This document shows, piece by piece, positions 19,131-27,678 of a DNA stretch of 44,747 nucleotides. A program made the translations under genes and the position numbers. Below the pieces are notes generated by a model. It ran no database searches. It worked only from the letters and a program-made list of their open reading frames with translations, and was not told where the DNA came from. Numbering within the stretch: position 1 is the first letter of the stretch; each line of letters begins with the position of its first letter. The DNA is taken from NCBI GenBank assembly GCA_003142795.1, contig PLNN01000037.1, positions 7,680 to 52,426 on the forward strand. Direction: 5' to 3'. The DNA comes from Candidatus Omnitrophota bacterium (GTDB lineage: Bacteria; Omnitrophota; Gorgyraeia; 2-01-FULL-45-10).

Positions 19131-20841
19131 ATCCGTGAAGAAAAAAACACGTAATATCAGTGAAAGAAAGACAATGCTTAGACGCAGGAGACGGAATATA
19201 TTTTTCAGGCGCAAATCTCTATTTAAAACTCCGCCTTTGAACATGAAGCCTAAAGAAGCTGAAACGGTCGATGAAAAAGAATTGCCCGGAAAAAAGAAAC
19301 GAAGGAAAGAGCTGACAGAGCTGATAGCCCTCGGGAAGGAAAAGGGCCACCTTACCTTTGAAGAGGTCAATAATATATTGCCGGTCGATATAGTATCTTC
19401 GGAAGAGATAGACGAGATACTGGGAATACTCGGCGAGGAGAATATCAAACTTGTCGACAGCGAAGAAGATCTTCTTAAGGAAGGCGCCGAAGAGGATGCC
19501 GTAGAGGAGAAGAAGGAAGAGCCTGTCGTCAAAGAAGAAGCCGTAAGGGTTACCCAGATAGATGACCCTGTCAAGATGTACTTAAGACAGATGGGCCAGA
19601 TAGCGCTACTTACCAGGAAAGAAGAGATAGAGATAGCCGAGCGTATAAAGGACGCGGAAGGCAAGTTCAGGGAAACCGTGTCCGGATTAAGGCTGTTAAA
19701 ATACAAAGCGCTGGAAGTAGCCGCCAAAATTTTAAATAAAGAGATAAATCCGGAAGAATTCTTAAATACCGATCCCAGGGTAAAGGGTACCAGGCTGAAG
19801 AGAAAGCTCCAGCGCCTGACGGTCAGCCTGAAAAATGCCAAGAGCGGCACCGGCATAGCCAAGGCCGTAACCGAGATGAACCTGGCAATGAGCGTGATCG
19901 ATGAGGCGGTGAAAAAGTGCGAGGAATATCTGGAAGAGGCCTCGAGGATAGACGCCAAGATAGCCAGGCTGCGAAAACAGAAGAACCGCACTGAGGTAAG
20001 CGCGCTTTTAAAAGAGAAGAAACGGATAGCGCGCGAATTCGGCGAGCCCATATCGGATATAAACGAACGTTTCAAGCTCATTAAAGCCGCGGAAGTGAAA
20101 TTCAACAAGGCAAAGAAGGTTCTTGTGGCCGCTAACCTGCGGCTTGTCGTGAGCATCGCGAAGAAATATACGAACAGGGGGCTTTCTTTCCTCGACCTGA
20201 TACAGGAAGGCAACATCGGGTTGATGAAGGCGGTCGATAAATTCGAATATAAACGCGGATATAAGTTTTCGACTTACGCTACATGGTGGATAAGACAGGC
20301 CATTACGCGTTCCATAGCCGACCAGTCGAGGACGATAAGGATCCCGGTCCACATGACCGAGACGATCAATAAGCTTATTAAGGTTTCGAGGGCGCTGGTA
20401 CAGCAGAACGGCAAGGAGCCGACGCCCGAAGAGATCGCTCACAAGATGAGAATGCCGGTCGATAAAGTCCGCGGCATACTAAAGATAGCGCAGGAACCAA
20501 TATCCCTCCAGACACCGATCGGTGATGAAGGAGATACCCATTTCGGGGATTTTATCGAAGATAAGCGCGCCGTGTCCCCGGCGAATGCCACGGCCTATTC
20601 CATGCTGAAGGAACAGATGGACGACGTCCTAAGCACTTTGACGGAACGCGAAAAGAAGGTCTTGCGCCTGCGTTTCGGCATCGGTGACGGCTACCCCAGG
20701 ACTCTAGAAGAGGTCGGCGCTGTTTTTAAAGTGACCAGGGAACGCGTCCGACAGATAGAGGCGAAGGCCCTGCGTAAACTCAGGCATCCTACCAGGTCCA
20801 GGAAACTCAAGAATTTCCTTGCGATAGGTAATGGTGATTAA
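19117..20841 (+). CDS. rpoD: RNA polymerase primary sigma factor (sigma-70/RpoD)
   Basis: All sigma-70 regions are present. Region 1.1 is around [19 protein letters not shown], 1.2 at [12 protein letters not shown], 2.1-2.4 from [20 protein letters not shown] to [20 protein letters not shown]. Region 3 is at [11 protein letters not shown], and 4.2 ends [21 protein letters not shown]. The presence of region 1.1 marks a primary sigma factor. Two starts are possible: ATG 19117, overlapping dnaG by 14 nt, or GTG 19135 with AAGG about 10 bases upstream. Either gives an unusual Arg/Lys-rich N-terminal tail before region 1.1. The promoters seen in this window fit this factor. Confidence 0.96.
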   Translation: MIRYESVKKKTRNISERKTMLRRRRRNIFFRRKSLFKTPPLNMKPKEAETVDEKELPGKKKRRKELTELIALGKEKGHLTFEEVNNILPVDIVSSEEIDEILGILGEENIKLVDSEEDLLKEGAEEDAVEEKKEEPVVKEEAVRVTQIDDPVKMYLRQMGQIALLTRKEEIEIAERIKDAEGKFRETVSGLRLLKYKALEVAAKILNKEINPEEFLNTDPRVKGTRLKRKLQRLTVSLKNAKSGTGIAKAVTEMNLAMSVIDEAVKKCEEYLEEASRIDAKIARLRKQKNRTEVSALLKEKKRIAREFGEPISDINERFKLIKAAEVKFNKAKKVLVAANLRLVVSIAKKYTNRGLSFLDLIQEGNIGLMKAVDKFEYKRGYKFSTYATWWIRQAITRSIADQSRTIRIPVHMTETINKLIKVSRALVQQNGKEPTPEEIAHKMRMPVDKVRGILKIAQEPISLQTPIGDEGDTHFGDFIEDKRAVSPANATAYSMLKEQMDDVLSTLTEREKKVLRLRFGIGDGYPRTLEEVGAVFKVTRERVRQIEAKALRKLRHPTRSRKLKNFLAIGNGD

Positions 20842-23275
20842 TAAGATCCTGATCATTTCGGTCGTTCTCGTCCTTATTATTTCAGGCGGCATTGTCTACC
20901 TCGACCGGGTGGTCCTTCAGAAGAATGTAAGGACCGTTGTAATAGAAGGGTTAGAGAAGGCAACGGGTAAGACTGTTGTCGTCCAGTCCGTCAGGTTCAG
21001 CATCTTCAAAGGTCTGGTGCTGCGCGATATCATAATATCCGAAAATAATATAGCCCTTATCAACTCCAAAGAAGTTTCATGCTCATTCCTGATCCAGCCC
21101 CTTTTTAAAAAACAGATCATTATTCCGTCCATAACAATCAGGTCGCCGGAAATTTTCCTCGAGCGCAAACCCGATAATTCCATAAACCTTATCGAGCTAT
21201 TTACGAAAAATAATATTTCTAAAAACGGCTTTAATCTGGTCGTCCGGAAAATATCCATAAAGAACGCGAGCGTCAATTTTCATGATGCCACGCTCACCCC
21301 GCCATTCACTAAAAAGATCGACAAGTTCAACCTGAATGCGTATTTTGCGCTTCCCGCAAAGGTGCGTTTTGATTTCGGATTCGGCATCCCGGGCGATCCA
21401 TTGGTAAAGATAACCTCCAGCGGCGAATACGATATAATAAAAAAGGAATTTAGGGCTAATATGAACGTAAAAGATCTGCCTCCCGGCGAGCTAAAGCGCT
21501 ATTATGAAAAATTGGATTTTGCCATTCTCGAAGGCAGGTGCGATACGGCTGCAAATCTGATTTTAAAAGGCAATACCCTGATAGCTTACCTGAATAGCCA
21601 GGTTAAAGGGCTGGTCCTTTCAAAAGATAAGATGACGGCAAGGATGGATTCCGACATAAAGGCCGATGTAAAATACGGTTTTGACGATAAACAACTTACT
21701 TATTCCGGTAATGTTAGTACTCACGACTTGACGCTGGCAGGTATCGGGACTATAGATGAGATCAATAAGGTAGAAGGTGATTTTGCGTTTAACAATTCCG
21801 GGATATCGGCAGATAATATTACCGCCGAGATCCTGGATCTGCCGGTGAAGGCGAAGTTCGCGTTGACGGATTTTTCCAGCCCGGCTATCAAAACCGACAT
21901 AAGCGCGAATATAGACCTTGCTGAATTTCAAAATATCCTGAAAGATATGTTCGAAATAACTGTGCCCGCAGACTTGTCCGGCCGGGGGAAACTATACGTT
22001 GTTTTTGAGGACGCGTTCCCCCAGATGGATTCGCCGCATGTAGGCGGTTTTCTCGAAGTATCCGGGGCGAAGATAATATTCGATACCAAGGCCTCTGCGC
22101 TCGAAGAGCTTAAAGGAAAAATTAATTTTACGAACAATCAGGTGACATGGTCCGGCCTGAGCTTAAAATATCGCGGCACTTCTTACAGGACATCCGGGAT
22201 GCTTACAAATTTCAGCAGTCCCGGTGTGCAGCTGAAACTTTCTTCCAAAGACATTGCGCTGGAGTCGGTATTCGGCATAAACGACAAAGTGATCACATTC
22301 TCCAAATTGGCCGGCACTTATTTTGATTCAAAATTTTCACTCGAGGGAGAGGTCGACCTGTCGGACAAAACATCTACCCGGGTAAATCTTGATGGTACCG
22401 CAGATATCGATCTCGCCAGCCTGAAGGAGCCGTTAAAGAATTTTAAGGATAGCCTGGATAAGATAAAACCTTCAGGCGTTGTCCATTCGGAGTTCACTTT
22501 AAGAGGCCCTATAAATGATCTTAGATCCTGTGATATAGAAGCTAAGCTTTCAAGCGCATCGATCTCGCTTTATGATCTTAAGACTTCGGATATTTTTATG
22601 AACTACAGGCAGAAGAAGGGTATTGCCGAGATACCGTTCATGCATGCCAATTTGTACGGCGGTACAATGGACGTTACGGCAAAAATAGATCTGATCCCCA
22701 AAGATACGCCTTATTCCCTTACTACCGATATTAAAGATATGAAGATAGAACAGATGAAGCTTGATACGCCATTTAAAGACAAGAACATCGCGGGAACGAT
22801 ATACCTGAAGTCGAAATTTACCGGTTACTCGAATGATCTGTCAAGGTTATCCGGCTCGGGAATGATATCCGTTTCGAACGGAAAGCTGTGGCAGCTTAAT
22901 CTATTCCAGGGCCTCGGAGTTCTTCTTTTTACCAGCGATTTCTCGAATATAATATTCAAGGAAGGCATGTGCGATTTTGTAGTAGGGAATAAGGAATTCT
23001 ATACGGAAGCGGTGACATTAAAAAGCGATCTCGTTAATTTCTATGGGCCGGTGAAGATAGATTTCCACGATCCCGTCAAAACAATTAAATCCGAACTCAA
23101 GGTGGAGATTAAAGAAGGCGCGTTGGCAGCTGGCGCGAAAAAGAATATTACTACCGCTATAGGGAAGTATAGTTTTATAGAGATAGCAGGAACGCTCAAA
23201 GACCCGAAATATAAGCTCAAGGCGGATATGGATGGTATAATGGAAGACATTGCTGATAAATTCTTTGCGCAGTAA
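20831..23275 (+). CDS. AsmA-like / DUF748-type inner membrane-anchored protein
   Basis: The 814-aa protein has one N-terminal membrane helix (about 5-24, [19 protein letters not shown]) followed by a long, beta-rich periplasmic region. The [21 protein letters not shown] opening and repeated short beta modules fit the AsmA superfamily. The C-terminal AsmA_2-like part includes [20 protein letters not shown] and [20 protein letters not shown]. AsmA/TamB-like proteins form hydrophobic grooves that carry phospholipids toward the outer membrane, so a diderm envelope is implied. The start overlaps the rpoD stop by 11 nt. Substrate not inferable. Confidence 0.85.
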   Translation: MVINKILIISVVLVLIISGGIVYLDRVVLQKNVRTVVIEGLEKATGKTVVVQSVRFSIFKGLVLRDIIISENNIALINSKEVSCSFLIQPLFKKQIIIPSITIRSPEIFLERKPDNSINLIELFTKNNISKNGFNLVVRKISIKNASVNFHDATLTPPFTKKIDKFNLNAYFALPAKVRFDFGFGIPGDPLVKITSSGEYDIIKKEFRANMNVKDLPPGELKRYYEKLDFAILEGRCDTAANLILKGNTLIAYLNSQVKGLVLSKDKMTARMDSDIKADVKYGFDDKQLTYSGNVSTHDLTLAGIGTIDEINKVEGDFAFNNSGISADNITAEILDLPVKAKFALTDFSSPAIKTDISANIDLAEFQNILKDMFEITVPADLSGRGKLYVVFEDAFPQMDSPHVGGFLEVSGAKIIFDTKASALEELKGKINFTNNQVTWSGLSLKYRGTSYRTSGMLTNFSSPGVQLKLSSKDIALESVFGINDKVITFSKLAGTYFDSKFSLEGEVDLSDKTSTRVNLDGTADIDLASLKEPLKNFKDSLDKIKPSGVVHSEFTLRGPINDLRSCDIEAKLSSASISLYDLKTSDIFMNYRQKKGIAEIPFMHANLYGGTMDVTAKIDLIPKDTPYSLTTDIKDMKIEQMKLDTPFKDKNIAGTIYLKSKFTGYSNDLSRLSGSGMISVSNGKLWQLNLFQGLGVLLFTSDFSNIIFKEGMCDFVVGNKEFYTEAVTLKSDLVNFYGPVKIDFHDPVKTIKSELKVEIKEGALAAGAKKNITTAIGKYSFIEIAGTLKDPKYKLKADMDGIMEDIADKFFAQ

Positions 23276-23281
23276 TAGCAT

Positions 23282-23356
23282 GCGCCTGTGGCCTAACGGA
23301 TAAGGCAATGGCCTCCGAAGCCATTCATGGCAGTTCGATTCTGCCCAGGCGCGCCA
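23282..23356 (+). tRNA. tRNA-Arg (CCG)
   Basis: The cloverleaf is complete. Acceptor GCGCCTG pairs with CAGGCGC, and the anticodon stem ATGGC/GCCAT encloses loop CTCCGAA, giving anticodon CCG (codon CGG). T-stem GGCAG/CTGCC encloses TTCGATT, and the CCA end is encoded. It begins 6 bases after the AsmA-like stop with no room for a promoter, so it is probably cut from the protein-coding transcript. Confidence 0.95.
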
Positions 23357-23378
23357 GATTAAAAAACAGGAGGGATGC

Positions 23379-23531
23379 ATGAAGCTAAGCAGGAGAAGTG
23401 TAAAAGTATTCAAGATCAGGAACCGGAAAGGGTACGCTGCCGTTTATGCCAATAACCTTACCGAAGGCAAGCACCCTGACCAGGCATTTGCGCGCATGGA
23501 GAAGGCCGTCTGCAGGAAAGGCAAGAAATAA
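23379..23531 (+). CDS. Small basic hypothetical protein (50 aa)
   Basis: This frame is too short for the ORF track. An AGGAGG ribosome-binding site lies 5-7 bases before ATG 23379, and the frame ends TAA at 23529-23531. The product begins MKLSRRSVKVFKIRNRKGYA and ends in KAVCRKGKK. It is strongly basic, with an AVYANNLTEG turn in the middle. No domain is recognised. It lies between tRNA-Arg and the glycosyltransferase gene, whose GTG comes 3 bases after its stop. The Shine-Dalgarno sequence and spacing support translation. Confidence 0.65.
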   Translation: MKLSRRSVKVFKIRNRKGYAAVYANNLTEGKHPDQAFARMEKAVCRKGKK

Positions 23532-23533
23532 TA

Positions 23534-25174
23534 GTGTTCCGGCTGAACGATAAATATAAGTTTTTAGTATTGATCGTTGCGGTGATCATTCTGCTCCTGC
23601 CTTTCGCAAAAAAACCGTTTCACATAGATGACACCGTTTTTTTATATTCCGCCAAACACATACTGACAAACCCTCTTAGACCGTACGGTTTTAATATGTC
23701 ATGGTCAGGCACCGTCAATCATGTCTGGACCGTCAATAAAAATCCGCCGTTGTGGCCGTATATGCTGGCGTTATTGATAAGGCTTTTCTCCGAACAGGAG
23801 ATGGCGTTGCATATGGCCTATATGATCTTTCCCGTCATTTCTATTCTGGCGGTATATTTTCTCGGACGCAGATTTGTAAAGGATCCATTCCTGCCTGCTG
23901 TGTTCCTTCTGGTGAGTCCGGCATTTTTTGTCTCTTCCACCAATCTTATGAGCGACCTTCCTCAGCTAGCATTTTATTTAAGCGCCATTCTGTTTTATAT
24001 GAAAGGGTTTGATGATAATAGATACGGTTATTTTGCCTTAGCCGGCCTTTTGGCAGGCTGCGCGGTTCTGTCGAAATACACGGCTTTTACCATTTTTTTA
24101 ATTTTTGTGTTTTATAATATGATATTTCAAAAAAGCTACAAAAGAGCGTGGCTGTCTTTCCTTATATCCACATTCATGATATTGCTGTGGGGGCTGCACG
24201 GCTTATATTTTTACGGCAGGCCGCATTTCTTGAATTTTTCAAATGCCCCGGTTTTCTGGAGAAATATCGACGTCAGCGGGTCCGTGTTTACGAATTTTAC
24301 GGAGCTGTTGATATTTTTAAGCGGGGTTTCTCTCTTTGGCTTCTTATTCCGGATCGATCTGTCGAAAGAAAATAAGAATATCGTGAGCGCAGTATCTGTC
24401 TTGATATTTACAGCTGCCGCCATCTTAACGGTATACGTGATAAGATCATATGCCGGAAGGATAGGGCTTTTCGATCCTGTATTCGTATTTTTATTTCTTA
24501 CCGGGACATTGTTCTTATTCAGGAATTGCATCATCTACTACCTGAAAAACAGGTACGATAAAATATTTCTTTTCCTTTTCAGCTGGTTTTTTGTAAACGC
24601 ATATATCGTAATATTTTTATTCGCCGTATCTGCCAGGTTCGTATTGATGGCGCTCCCGCCCATGGCGCTTTTGATCGCCTATGCTATGGGGAAGGAAGGG
24701 TTGATAGTAACGCAGAAGAGACGTTTATATACCGGCTGCATATTAATACTTGCCGTGTCTATCCTGGTCGCTCATTCAGACTATTGTCTCGCCGTATCCT
24801 ATAAAAGATTTGCCGATGCAACCAAAGAAAAGATGGGAGACAAGAAGGTCTATTTTACCGGGAACTGGGGGTTCCAGTATTATATGGAAAAGCGCGGTTT
24901 TTCTCCGCTTGATTACGAAAATGCTTCTTTGGAAGAGGGTGATATTATCATATCGCCTGTCTCAAATCCGGGCCTTTATACGGAAAAGATCGATGATGTC
25001 GCAAAGCTTATTGGGGCATACAAGGATGAGAATAAGGGGCTTTTCAGGGTAATGAGCAAGGCAGGCTTCTATTGCAGCGGTTTTGGCCCGCTTCCCTATG
25101 CTCCGGGAGCGCCTTTTGCCGAGGCGTATTTATATTATAATGTGACCAAACCATATAAGGGCAGATTGCTGTAA
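23534..25174 (+). CDS. GT39/ArnT-like polytopic glycosyltransferase
   Basis: The 546-aa membrane protein has many hydrophobic helices through about residue 410 and a short extramembrane C-terminal domain. After the first helix it reads KKPFHIDDTVFLYSAKHIL, the Asp-bearing first loop typical of GT-C enzymes that use lipid-linked sugars. LMSDLPQLAFYLSAILFYMKG and GLLAGCAVLSKYTAFTIF match the dolichyl-phosphate-mannose/ArnT-like fold. The acceptor may be protein, lipid A or another envelope glycan; the sequence does not decide. GTG start 3 bases after the 50-aa ORF. A tRNA promoter follows, so the transcript probably ends in the next 30 bases, though no clear terminator is visible. Confidence 0.8.
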   Translation: MFRLNDKYKFLVLIVAVIILLLPFAKKPFHIDDTVFLYSAKHILTNPLRPYGFNMSWSGTVNHVWTVNKNPPLWPYMLALLIRLFSEQEMALHMAYMIFPVISILAVYFLGRRFVKDPFLPAVFLLVSPAFFVSSTNLMSDLPQLAFYLSAILFYMKGFDDNRYGYFALAGLLAGCAVLSKYTAFTIFLIFVFYNMIFQKSYKRAWLSFLISTFMILLWGLHGLYFYGRPHFLNFSNAPVFWRNIDVSGSVFTNFTELLIFLSGVSLFGFLFRIDLSKENKNIVSAVSVLIFTAAAILTVYVIRSYAGRIGLFDPVFVFLFLTGTLFLFRNCIIYYLKNRYDKIFLFLFSWFFVNAYIVIFLFAVSARFVLMALPPMALLIAYAMGKEGLIVTQKRRLYTGCILILAVSILVAHSDYCLAVSYKRFADATKEKMGDKKVYFTGNWGFQYYMEKRGFSPLDYENASLEEGDIIISPVSNPGLYTEKIDDVAKLIGAYKDENKGLFRVMSKAGFYCSGFGPLPYAPGAPFAEAYLYYNVTKPYKGRLL

Positions 25175-25202
25175 AAATAGGACAGGGCATTCAAAATTCA
25201 TC

Positions 25203-25231
25203 TTTACACCCCCGCTGAAATCAGCTATAAT
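25203..25231 (+). promoter_or_regulatory. Sigma-70-type promoter for the tRNA region
   Basis: TTTACA (25203-25208) and TATAAT (25226-25231) are separated by 17 bases. The expected start lies about 20 bases before tRNA-Met. It may also serve the tRNA-Val gene downstream. Confidence 0.8.
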
Positions 25232-25257
25232 AATTTTCTAATTTTTGCAGTAGCAAC

Positions 25258-25334
25258 GGGCCTATAGCTCAGCCTGGCAGAGCAGGAGACTCATAATCTC
25301 TTGGTCCAAGGTTCAAATCCTTGTGGGCCCACCA
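25258..25334 (+). tRNA. tRNA with anticodon CAT (probably elongator tRNA-Met)
   Basis: Acceptor GGGCCTA pairs with TGGGCCC (one G-U). The anticodon arm GGAGA/TCTCT has loop CTCATAA, giving CAT. T-arm CAAGG/CCTTG encloses TTCAAAT, and CCA is encoded. It lacks the C1-A72 mismatch and the three G-C pairs in the anticodon stem of initiator tRNA, so it is not fMet. Elongator Met is most likely. tRNA-Ile2, whose C34 becomes lysidine, is the alternative and cannot be excluded by eye. Confidence 0.9.
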
Positions 25335-25392
25335 GTTTCAGTCAGTGCATTCAGAAGGATTTTTGGGCTTTGGCACAGGTAGGGCAGCTAGC

Positions 25393-25453
25393 TTCCCGCC
25401 CGGAGTTAGACAGGGGGCGGGACCCCGCCCCGAGTGAGACAAATGGCGGGGCA
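25393..25453 (+). repeat. GC-rich palindromic repeat, copy 1 (61 bp)
   Basis: The 61-bp unit begins TTCCCGCC and ends GGCGGGGCA, so its ends are inverted repeats. Its core GGGGCGGGACCCCGCCCC can fold into a tight hairpin. Copy 2, 102 bases downstream, differs at five positions, all transitions. Copy 1 follows tRNA-Met by 58 bases and abuts a tRNA-Val fragment. Confidence 0.85.
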
Positions 25454-25495
25454 GTCGGTTAGAGCGTTGCGCTCACATCGCAAAGGTCACAGGTT
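25452..25495 (+). pseudogene. tRNA-Val fragment (D-loop to 5' T-arm)
   Basis: These 44 bases match 25595-25638 of the intact tRNA-Val(CAC) downstream with one change (A for G). They span from the end of the D-stem through the anticodon arm to the T-loop start. The acceptor strands and the 3' T-stem are missing. GC-rich repeats directly abut and slightly overlap both ends. It cannot form a tRNA. Confidence 0.85.
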
Positions 25496-25555
25496 TCCCG
25501 CCTGGAGCTGGACAGGGGGCGGGACCCCGCCCCGAGCGGGACAAATGGCGGGGCA
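25495..25555 (+). repeat. GC-rich palindromic repeat, copy 2 (61 bp)
   Basis: This is the second copy of the unit at 25393, with the same inverted ends and central hairpin. The sequence TTCCCGCC joins directly to the T-loop of the tRNA-Val fragment. It ends 27 bases before the intact tRNA-Val. Confidence 0.85.
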
Positions 25556-25582
25556 AGTCTTTTGAATTAGGATGGGATATTC

Positions 25583-25659
25583 GGACGCGTAGCTCAGTCG
25601 GTTGGAGCGTTGCGCTCACATCGCAAAGGTCACAGGTTCGAGTCCTGTCGCGTCCACCA
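25583..25659 (+). tRNA. tRNA-Val (CAC)
   Basis: Acceptor GGACGCG pairs with CGCGTCC. The anticodon arm TTGCG/CGCAA has loop CTCACAT, giving CAC (codon GTG). T-arm ACAGG/CCTGT encloses TTCGAGT, and CCA is encoded. All stems are intact, so this is the functional copy. The bases after its CCA (AGTCTTAGTCAGCATT) resemble those after tRNA-Met (AGTTTCAGTCAGTGCATT), suggesting a shared origin of the two 3' flanks. Confidence 0.95.
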
Positions 25660-25732
25660 GTCTTAGTCAGCATTGAAGCAGAATTTATTCCTACGAAGTT
25701 TCATCAGGGCTTGAGAGGAGTAGCGAATCAGA

Positions 25733-26446
25733 ATGCAAAAACTCGAAGAACAGATAAAATTATTGGTCGAACTTCAGGGGCTGGACGCTCAAATCATAAA
25801 AATAGACAACACACTTGAATCGATACCGCATGTGATAAGAAAGATGGATGAAAATTTTAAGGGTGAGACAGCTGCTTTGAAAGCCCTTGAGGCCGGAGTA
25901 AAGGCGCTTGGGCTAAAACGAAAAGAAAAAGAAGGAGAGCTTGAAGCGAAAGAAGGGAATATAAAAAAATATCAATCGCAGCTTAACCAGGTTAAGACAA
26001 ATAAAGAATACACAGCGCTGCAGGAAGAGATAGGCAGGATCAAAGCGGATAATTCGCTGATAGAAGAAGATATAATAAAAATATTCGACCAGGTAGATGC
26101 CGAGAACAAGAAGATAGAGGCGGAAAAAGAACTGCTGAAACGCAAGGAGGCGGATATCGGCGTTGAGAAGAAGAAGCTGTCCGATGAGGCCGAACGTGCG
26201 AAGAAAGAAATGGAAGGCCTGAAATCTCAACGCTTGGCATTGACGGCCAGGATAGACAAGGATATTTTAAAGAAATATGAGCGCGTGCTTAAGAGCAAAG
26301 ACGGCCTTGCTGTCGTTCCGGTGATCAATGATTCGTGCCAGGGGTGTTTCAGGGTAATGCCGCCGCAGGTCATAAACGAAATAAAGATGAACGAAGGCCT
26401 GGTCTTTTGCGATAACTGCACAAGGATACTGTACGTTGAAGAATAG
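25733..26446 (+). CDS. Coiled-coil protein with C-terminal C4 zinc ribbon (DUF164/CdsZ type)
   Basis: The 237-aa protein is almost entirely a long, charged coiled coil (about residues 1-185). A zinc ribbon follows with two CxxC pairs, CQGCFRVMPP and FCDNCTRILY. This is the architecture of the widespread C4-type zinc ribbon family (PF02591; Chlamydia CdsZ, mycobacterial Rv2229c-like). Proposed roles include chaperone-like or nucleic acid-linked functions, but none is settled for most members. It is next to an RNase HI gene, a common pairing in bacteria, which it overlaps by 11 nt. A GAGGAG lies 12 bases upstream of the ATG. Confidence 0.87.
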   Translation: MQKLEEQIKLLVELQGLDAQIIKIDNTLESIPHVIRKMDENFKGETAALKALEAGVKALGLKRKEKEGELEAKEGNIKKYQSQLNQVKTNKEYTALQEEIGRIKADNSLIEEDIIKIFDQVDAENKKIEAEKELLKRKEADIGVEKKKLSDEAERAKKEMEGLKSQRLALTARIDKDILKKYERVLKSKDGLAVVPVINDSCQGCFRVMPPQVINEIKMNEGLVFCDNCTRILYVEE

Positions 26447-26852
26447 CAAGATGTTCATATATTGCGACGGCGGCAGCCGCGGAAATCCCGGGCCTGCCGG
26501 CATAGGCGTCGTGATCCTGGACGCGAAGAAAAAGAAGCTAAAAGAACTTTGGAAATACATCGGCGAGACGACCAATAACATCGCCGAATATACCGCCCTC
26601 ATCCATGGATTGGAAGAAGCGGCGAATTTAAAAGCTGACGAGATAACGATCCACATGGATAGCGAGCTCGTCGTAAAGCAACTGTGCGGTGAATACAAAG
26701 TGAAGAATGCGAATATAAGGCCGCTTTTTGAAAAAGCGCTTGGTATTCTAAAAAAATTCCAGGCTTTCGAAGTGAAACATATAGGCCGGGAAAAGAATAA
26801 AGAAGCGGATAAGCTAGTAAATAGGGCTTTGAATTTATCGAGTTTGTTTTAA
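26436..26852 (+). CDS. rnhA: Ribonuclease HI family protein
   Basis: The 138-aa RNase H fold has the four acidic residues: Asp in FIYCDGGSRGNPG, Glu in NIAEYTALIHGLEEA, Asp in IHMDSELVVKQL and Asp in KEADKLVNRAL. It lacks the basic protrusion of E. coli RNase HI and resembles the short YpdQ/RnhA-like type. It degrades RNA in RNA-DNA hybrids. The TTG at 26436 overlaps the zinc-ribbon gene, while ATG 26451 in the same frame is an equally likely start. The RNase P RNA begins within 2 bases of its stop. Confidence 0.9.
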   Translation: MKNSKMFIYCDGGSRGNPGPAGIGVVILDAKKKKLKELWKYIGETTNNIAEYTALIHGLEEAANLKADEITIHMDSELVVKQLCGEYKVKNANIRPLFEKALGILKKFQAFEVKHIGREKNKEADKLVNRALNLSSLF

Positions 26853-26853
26853 G

Positions 26854-27283
26854 CGCAGACCGGGTGTTCGCCTGCCGTTTTAAACGTCGGGAGGAAAGTC
26901 CGGGCTCCACAGAGCAGCGTAGCGGTTAACGGCCGCCCGTCGAAAGACGAGGATAAGAGGACAGAGACGAGTCTACTTCGCTGCTACTCTAAAATCGTAA
27001 TGAAGCTACGTAGCACCAAGGTTTCCATGAAAAATGGGGCTTGCCGCTACGAAGCTCCATTAGAGTTTAAGAGTAGTAGCGTAGTAGGGTGAGACGACCA
27101 ATCTCTACGCGGAGCAAGACCAAATAGGTTCTGATCAAGGAGTTGCTCGCTCCTACTGGAAAACACGTCAGTATCAGAACGGGTAAGGTCGCTTGATCGC
27201 CGGAGTGATCCGGCGACCAGATAGATGAACGCCTCGTCCCGATCATATCGGGGCAAGACAGAACCCGGCTTACAGGTCTGCGG
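26854..27283 (+). ncRNA. rnpB: RNase P RNA (bacterial type A) with an enlarged P12
   Basis: This is the catalytic RNA that matures tRNA 5' ends. The universal core GGGAGGAAAGTCCGGGCTCC is at about 26889. CGGAGCAAGACCAAATAGG lies at about 27111-27129, and ACAGAACCCGGCTTACAGG near the end. P1 forms between CGCAGACC (26854) and GGTCTGCG (27275-27282). About 430 nt is longer than usual, because a 117-nt hairpin fills the P12 position in the specificity domain. It directly follows rnhA, so it may be processed from that transcript, and ends at a clear terminator. Confidence 0.95.
26972..27088 (+). repeat. Three-tier hairpin occupying P12 of RNase P RNA
   Basis: The outer arms 26973-26990 and 27070-27087 pair at 16 of 18 positions (one of the others is G-U). 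The inner arms TAATGAAGCTACGTAGC and GCTACGAAGCTCCATTA pair at 15 of 17. At the tip CAAG/CTTG and CCAT/ATGG close on GAAAA. It lies between ACAGAGACGAG and GGTGAGACG, which correspond to J11/12 and J12/11. In B. subtilis P12 is about 20 nt. It may be an inserted repeat or a lineage-specific extension. Confidence 0.75.
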
Positions 27284-27284
27284 T

Positions 27285-27319
27285 GAGGGGTGGTGAAATT
27301 TTACCACCCCTCATTTTTT
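27285..27319 (+). terminator. Rho-independent terminator of rnpB
   Basis: GAGGGGTGGT pairs perfectly with ACCACCCCTC (10 bp) around GAAATTTT and is followed by ATTTTTT. It lies directly after the P1 3' strand. Confidence 0.92.
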
Positions 27320-27385
27320 ATGCGCAGAAATTTTTCGTCCTCAGCCTAAACCTAATCCTCGTTACGGTGAGCACAAGTTCACGCC

Positions 27386-27623
27386 ATCGCAAAAGATTTT
27401 GTTAACGGCCTGAATTTTTTCGCCGTGCGCTACGGTTTACGTTTCGCGAATTTGCAGGAATTCCTTCGGCCGCTGTTTAATTTTCGCTTTTCGCGAAAAT
27501 TATGCTAAACAGCGGCCTCAGTCAGTTCCTGCATTCGCTCAACGTAAATCCTTGCGCACCTACACCCATAACTCAGTAATGCCGAAAAAATTCTAATGGC
27601 CGTTCACAAAATCATTTTGCGAT
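27386..27623. repeat. Long imperfect palindrome A1 (238 nt)
   Basis: The two halves pair over the whole length around a TTTTC loop near 27500. From outside in: ATCGCAAAA/TTTTGCGAT, GATTTTGT/ACAAAATC, CGGCC/GGCCG, AATTTTTTCG/CGAAAAAATT, GTGCG/CGCAC, GTTTACGTT/AACGTAAAT, TGCAGGAA/TTCCTGCA, GGCCGC/GCGGCC, TGTTTA/TAAACA and AATTTTCGC/GCGAAAATT. Internal loops separate the steps. No convincing coding frame runs through it. It could fold as a hairpin RNA from either strand, or be a non-autonomous mobile element. It is part of the 613-base gap between rnpB and the mraZ promoter. Confidence 0.85.
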
Positions 27624-27678
27624 TTCTGTGCAATTCGTCCACATAGTTTTGAATCGGGTTTTATCCTATCCTCCTCAG

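Noticed and set aside
19107-20216. Minus-strand ORF of 369 aa opposite rpoD
   Set aside because: Long but Ser/Phe/Leu-rich, the typical mirror of a Lys/Glu-rich gene. RpoD on the plus strand is certain.
25473-25673. Minus-strand ORF of 66 aa containing GGRDRTRTCDL
   Set aside because: It is the antisense of tRNA-Val, the tRNA fragment and the GC-rich repeat. This string is a well-known false ORF from tRNA complements.
27047-27307. Minus-strand ORF of 86 aa (QTCKPGSVL...)
   Set aside because: It is the complement of conserved RNase P RNA; the peptide follows the RNA core, not a protein family.
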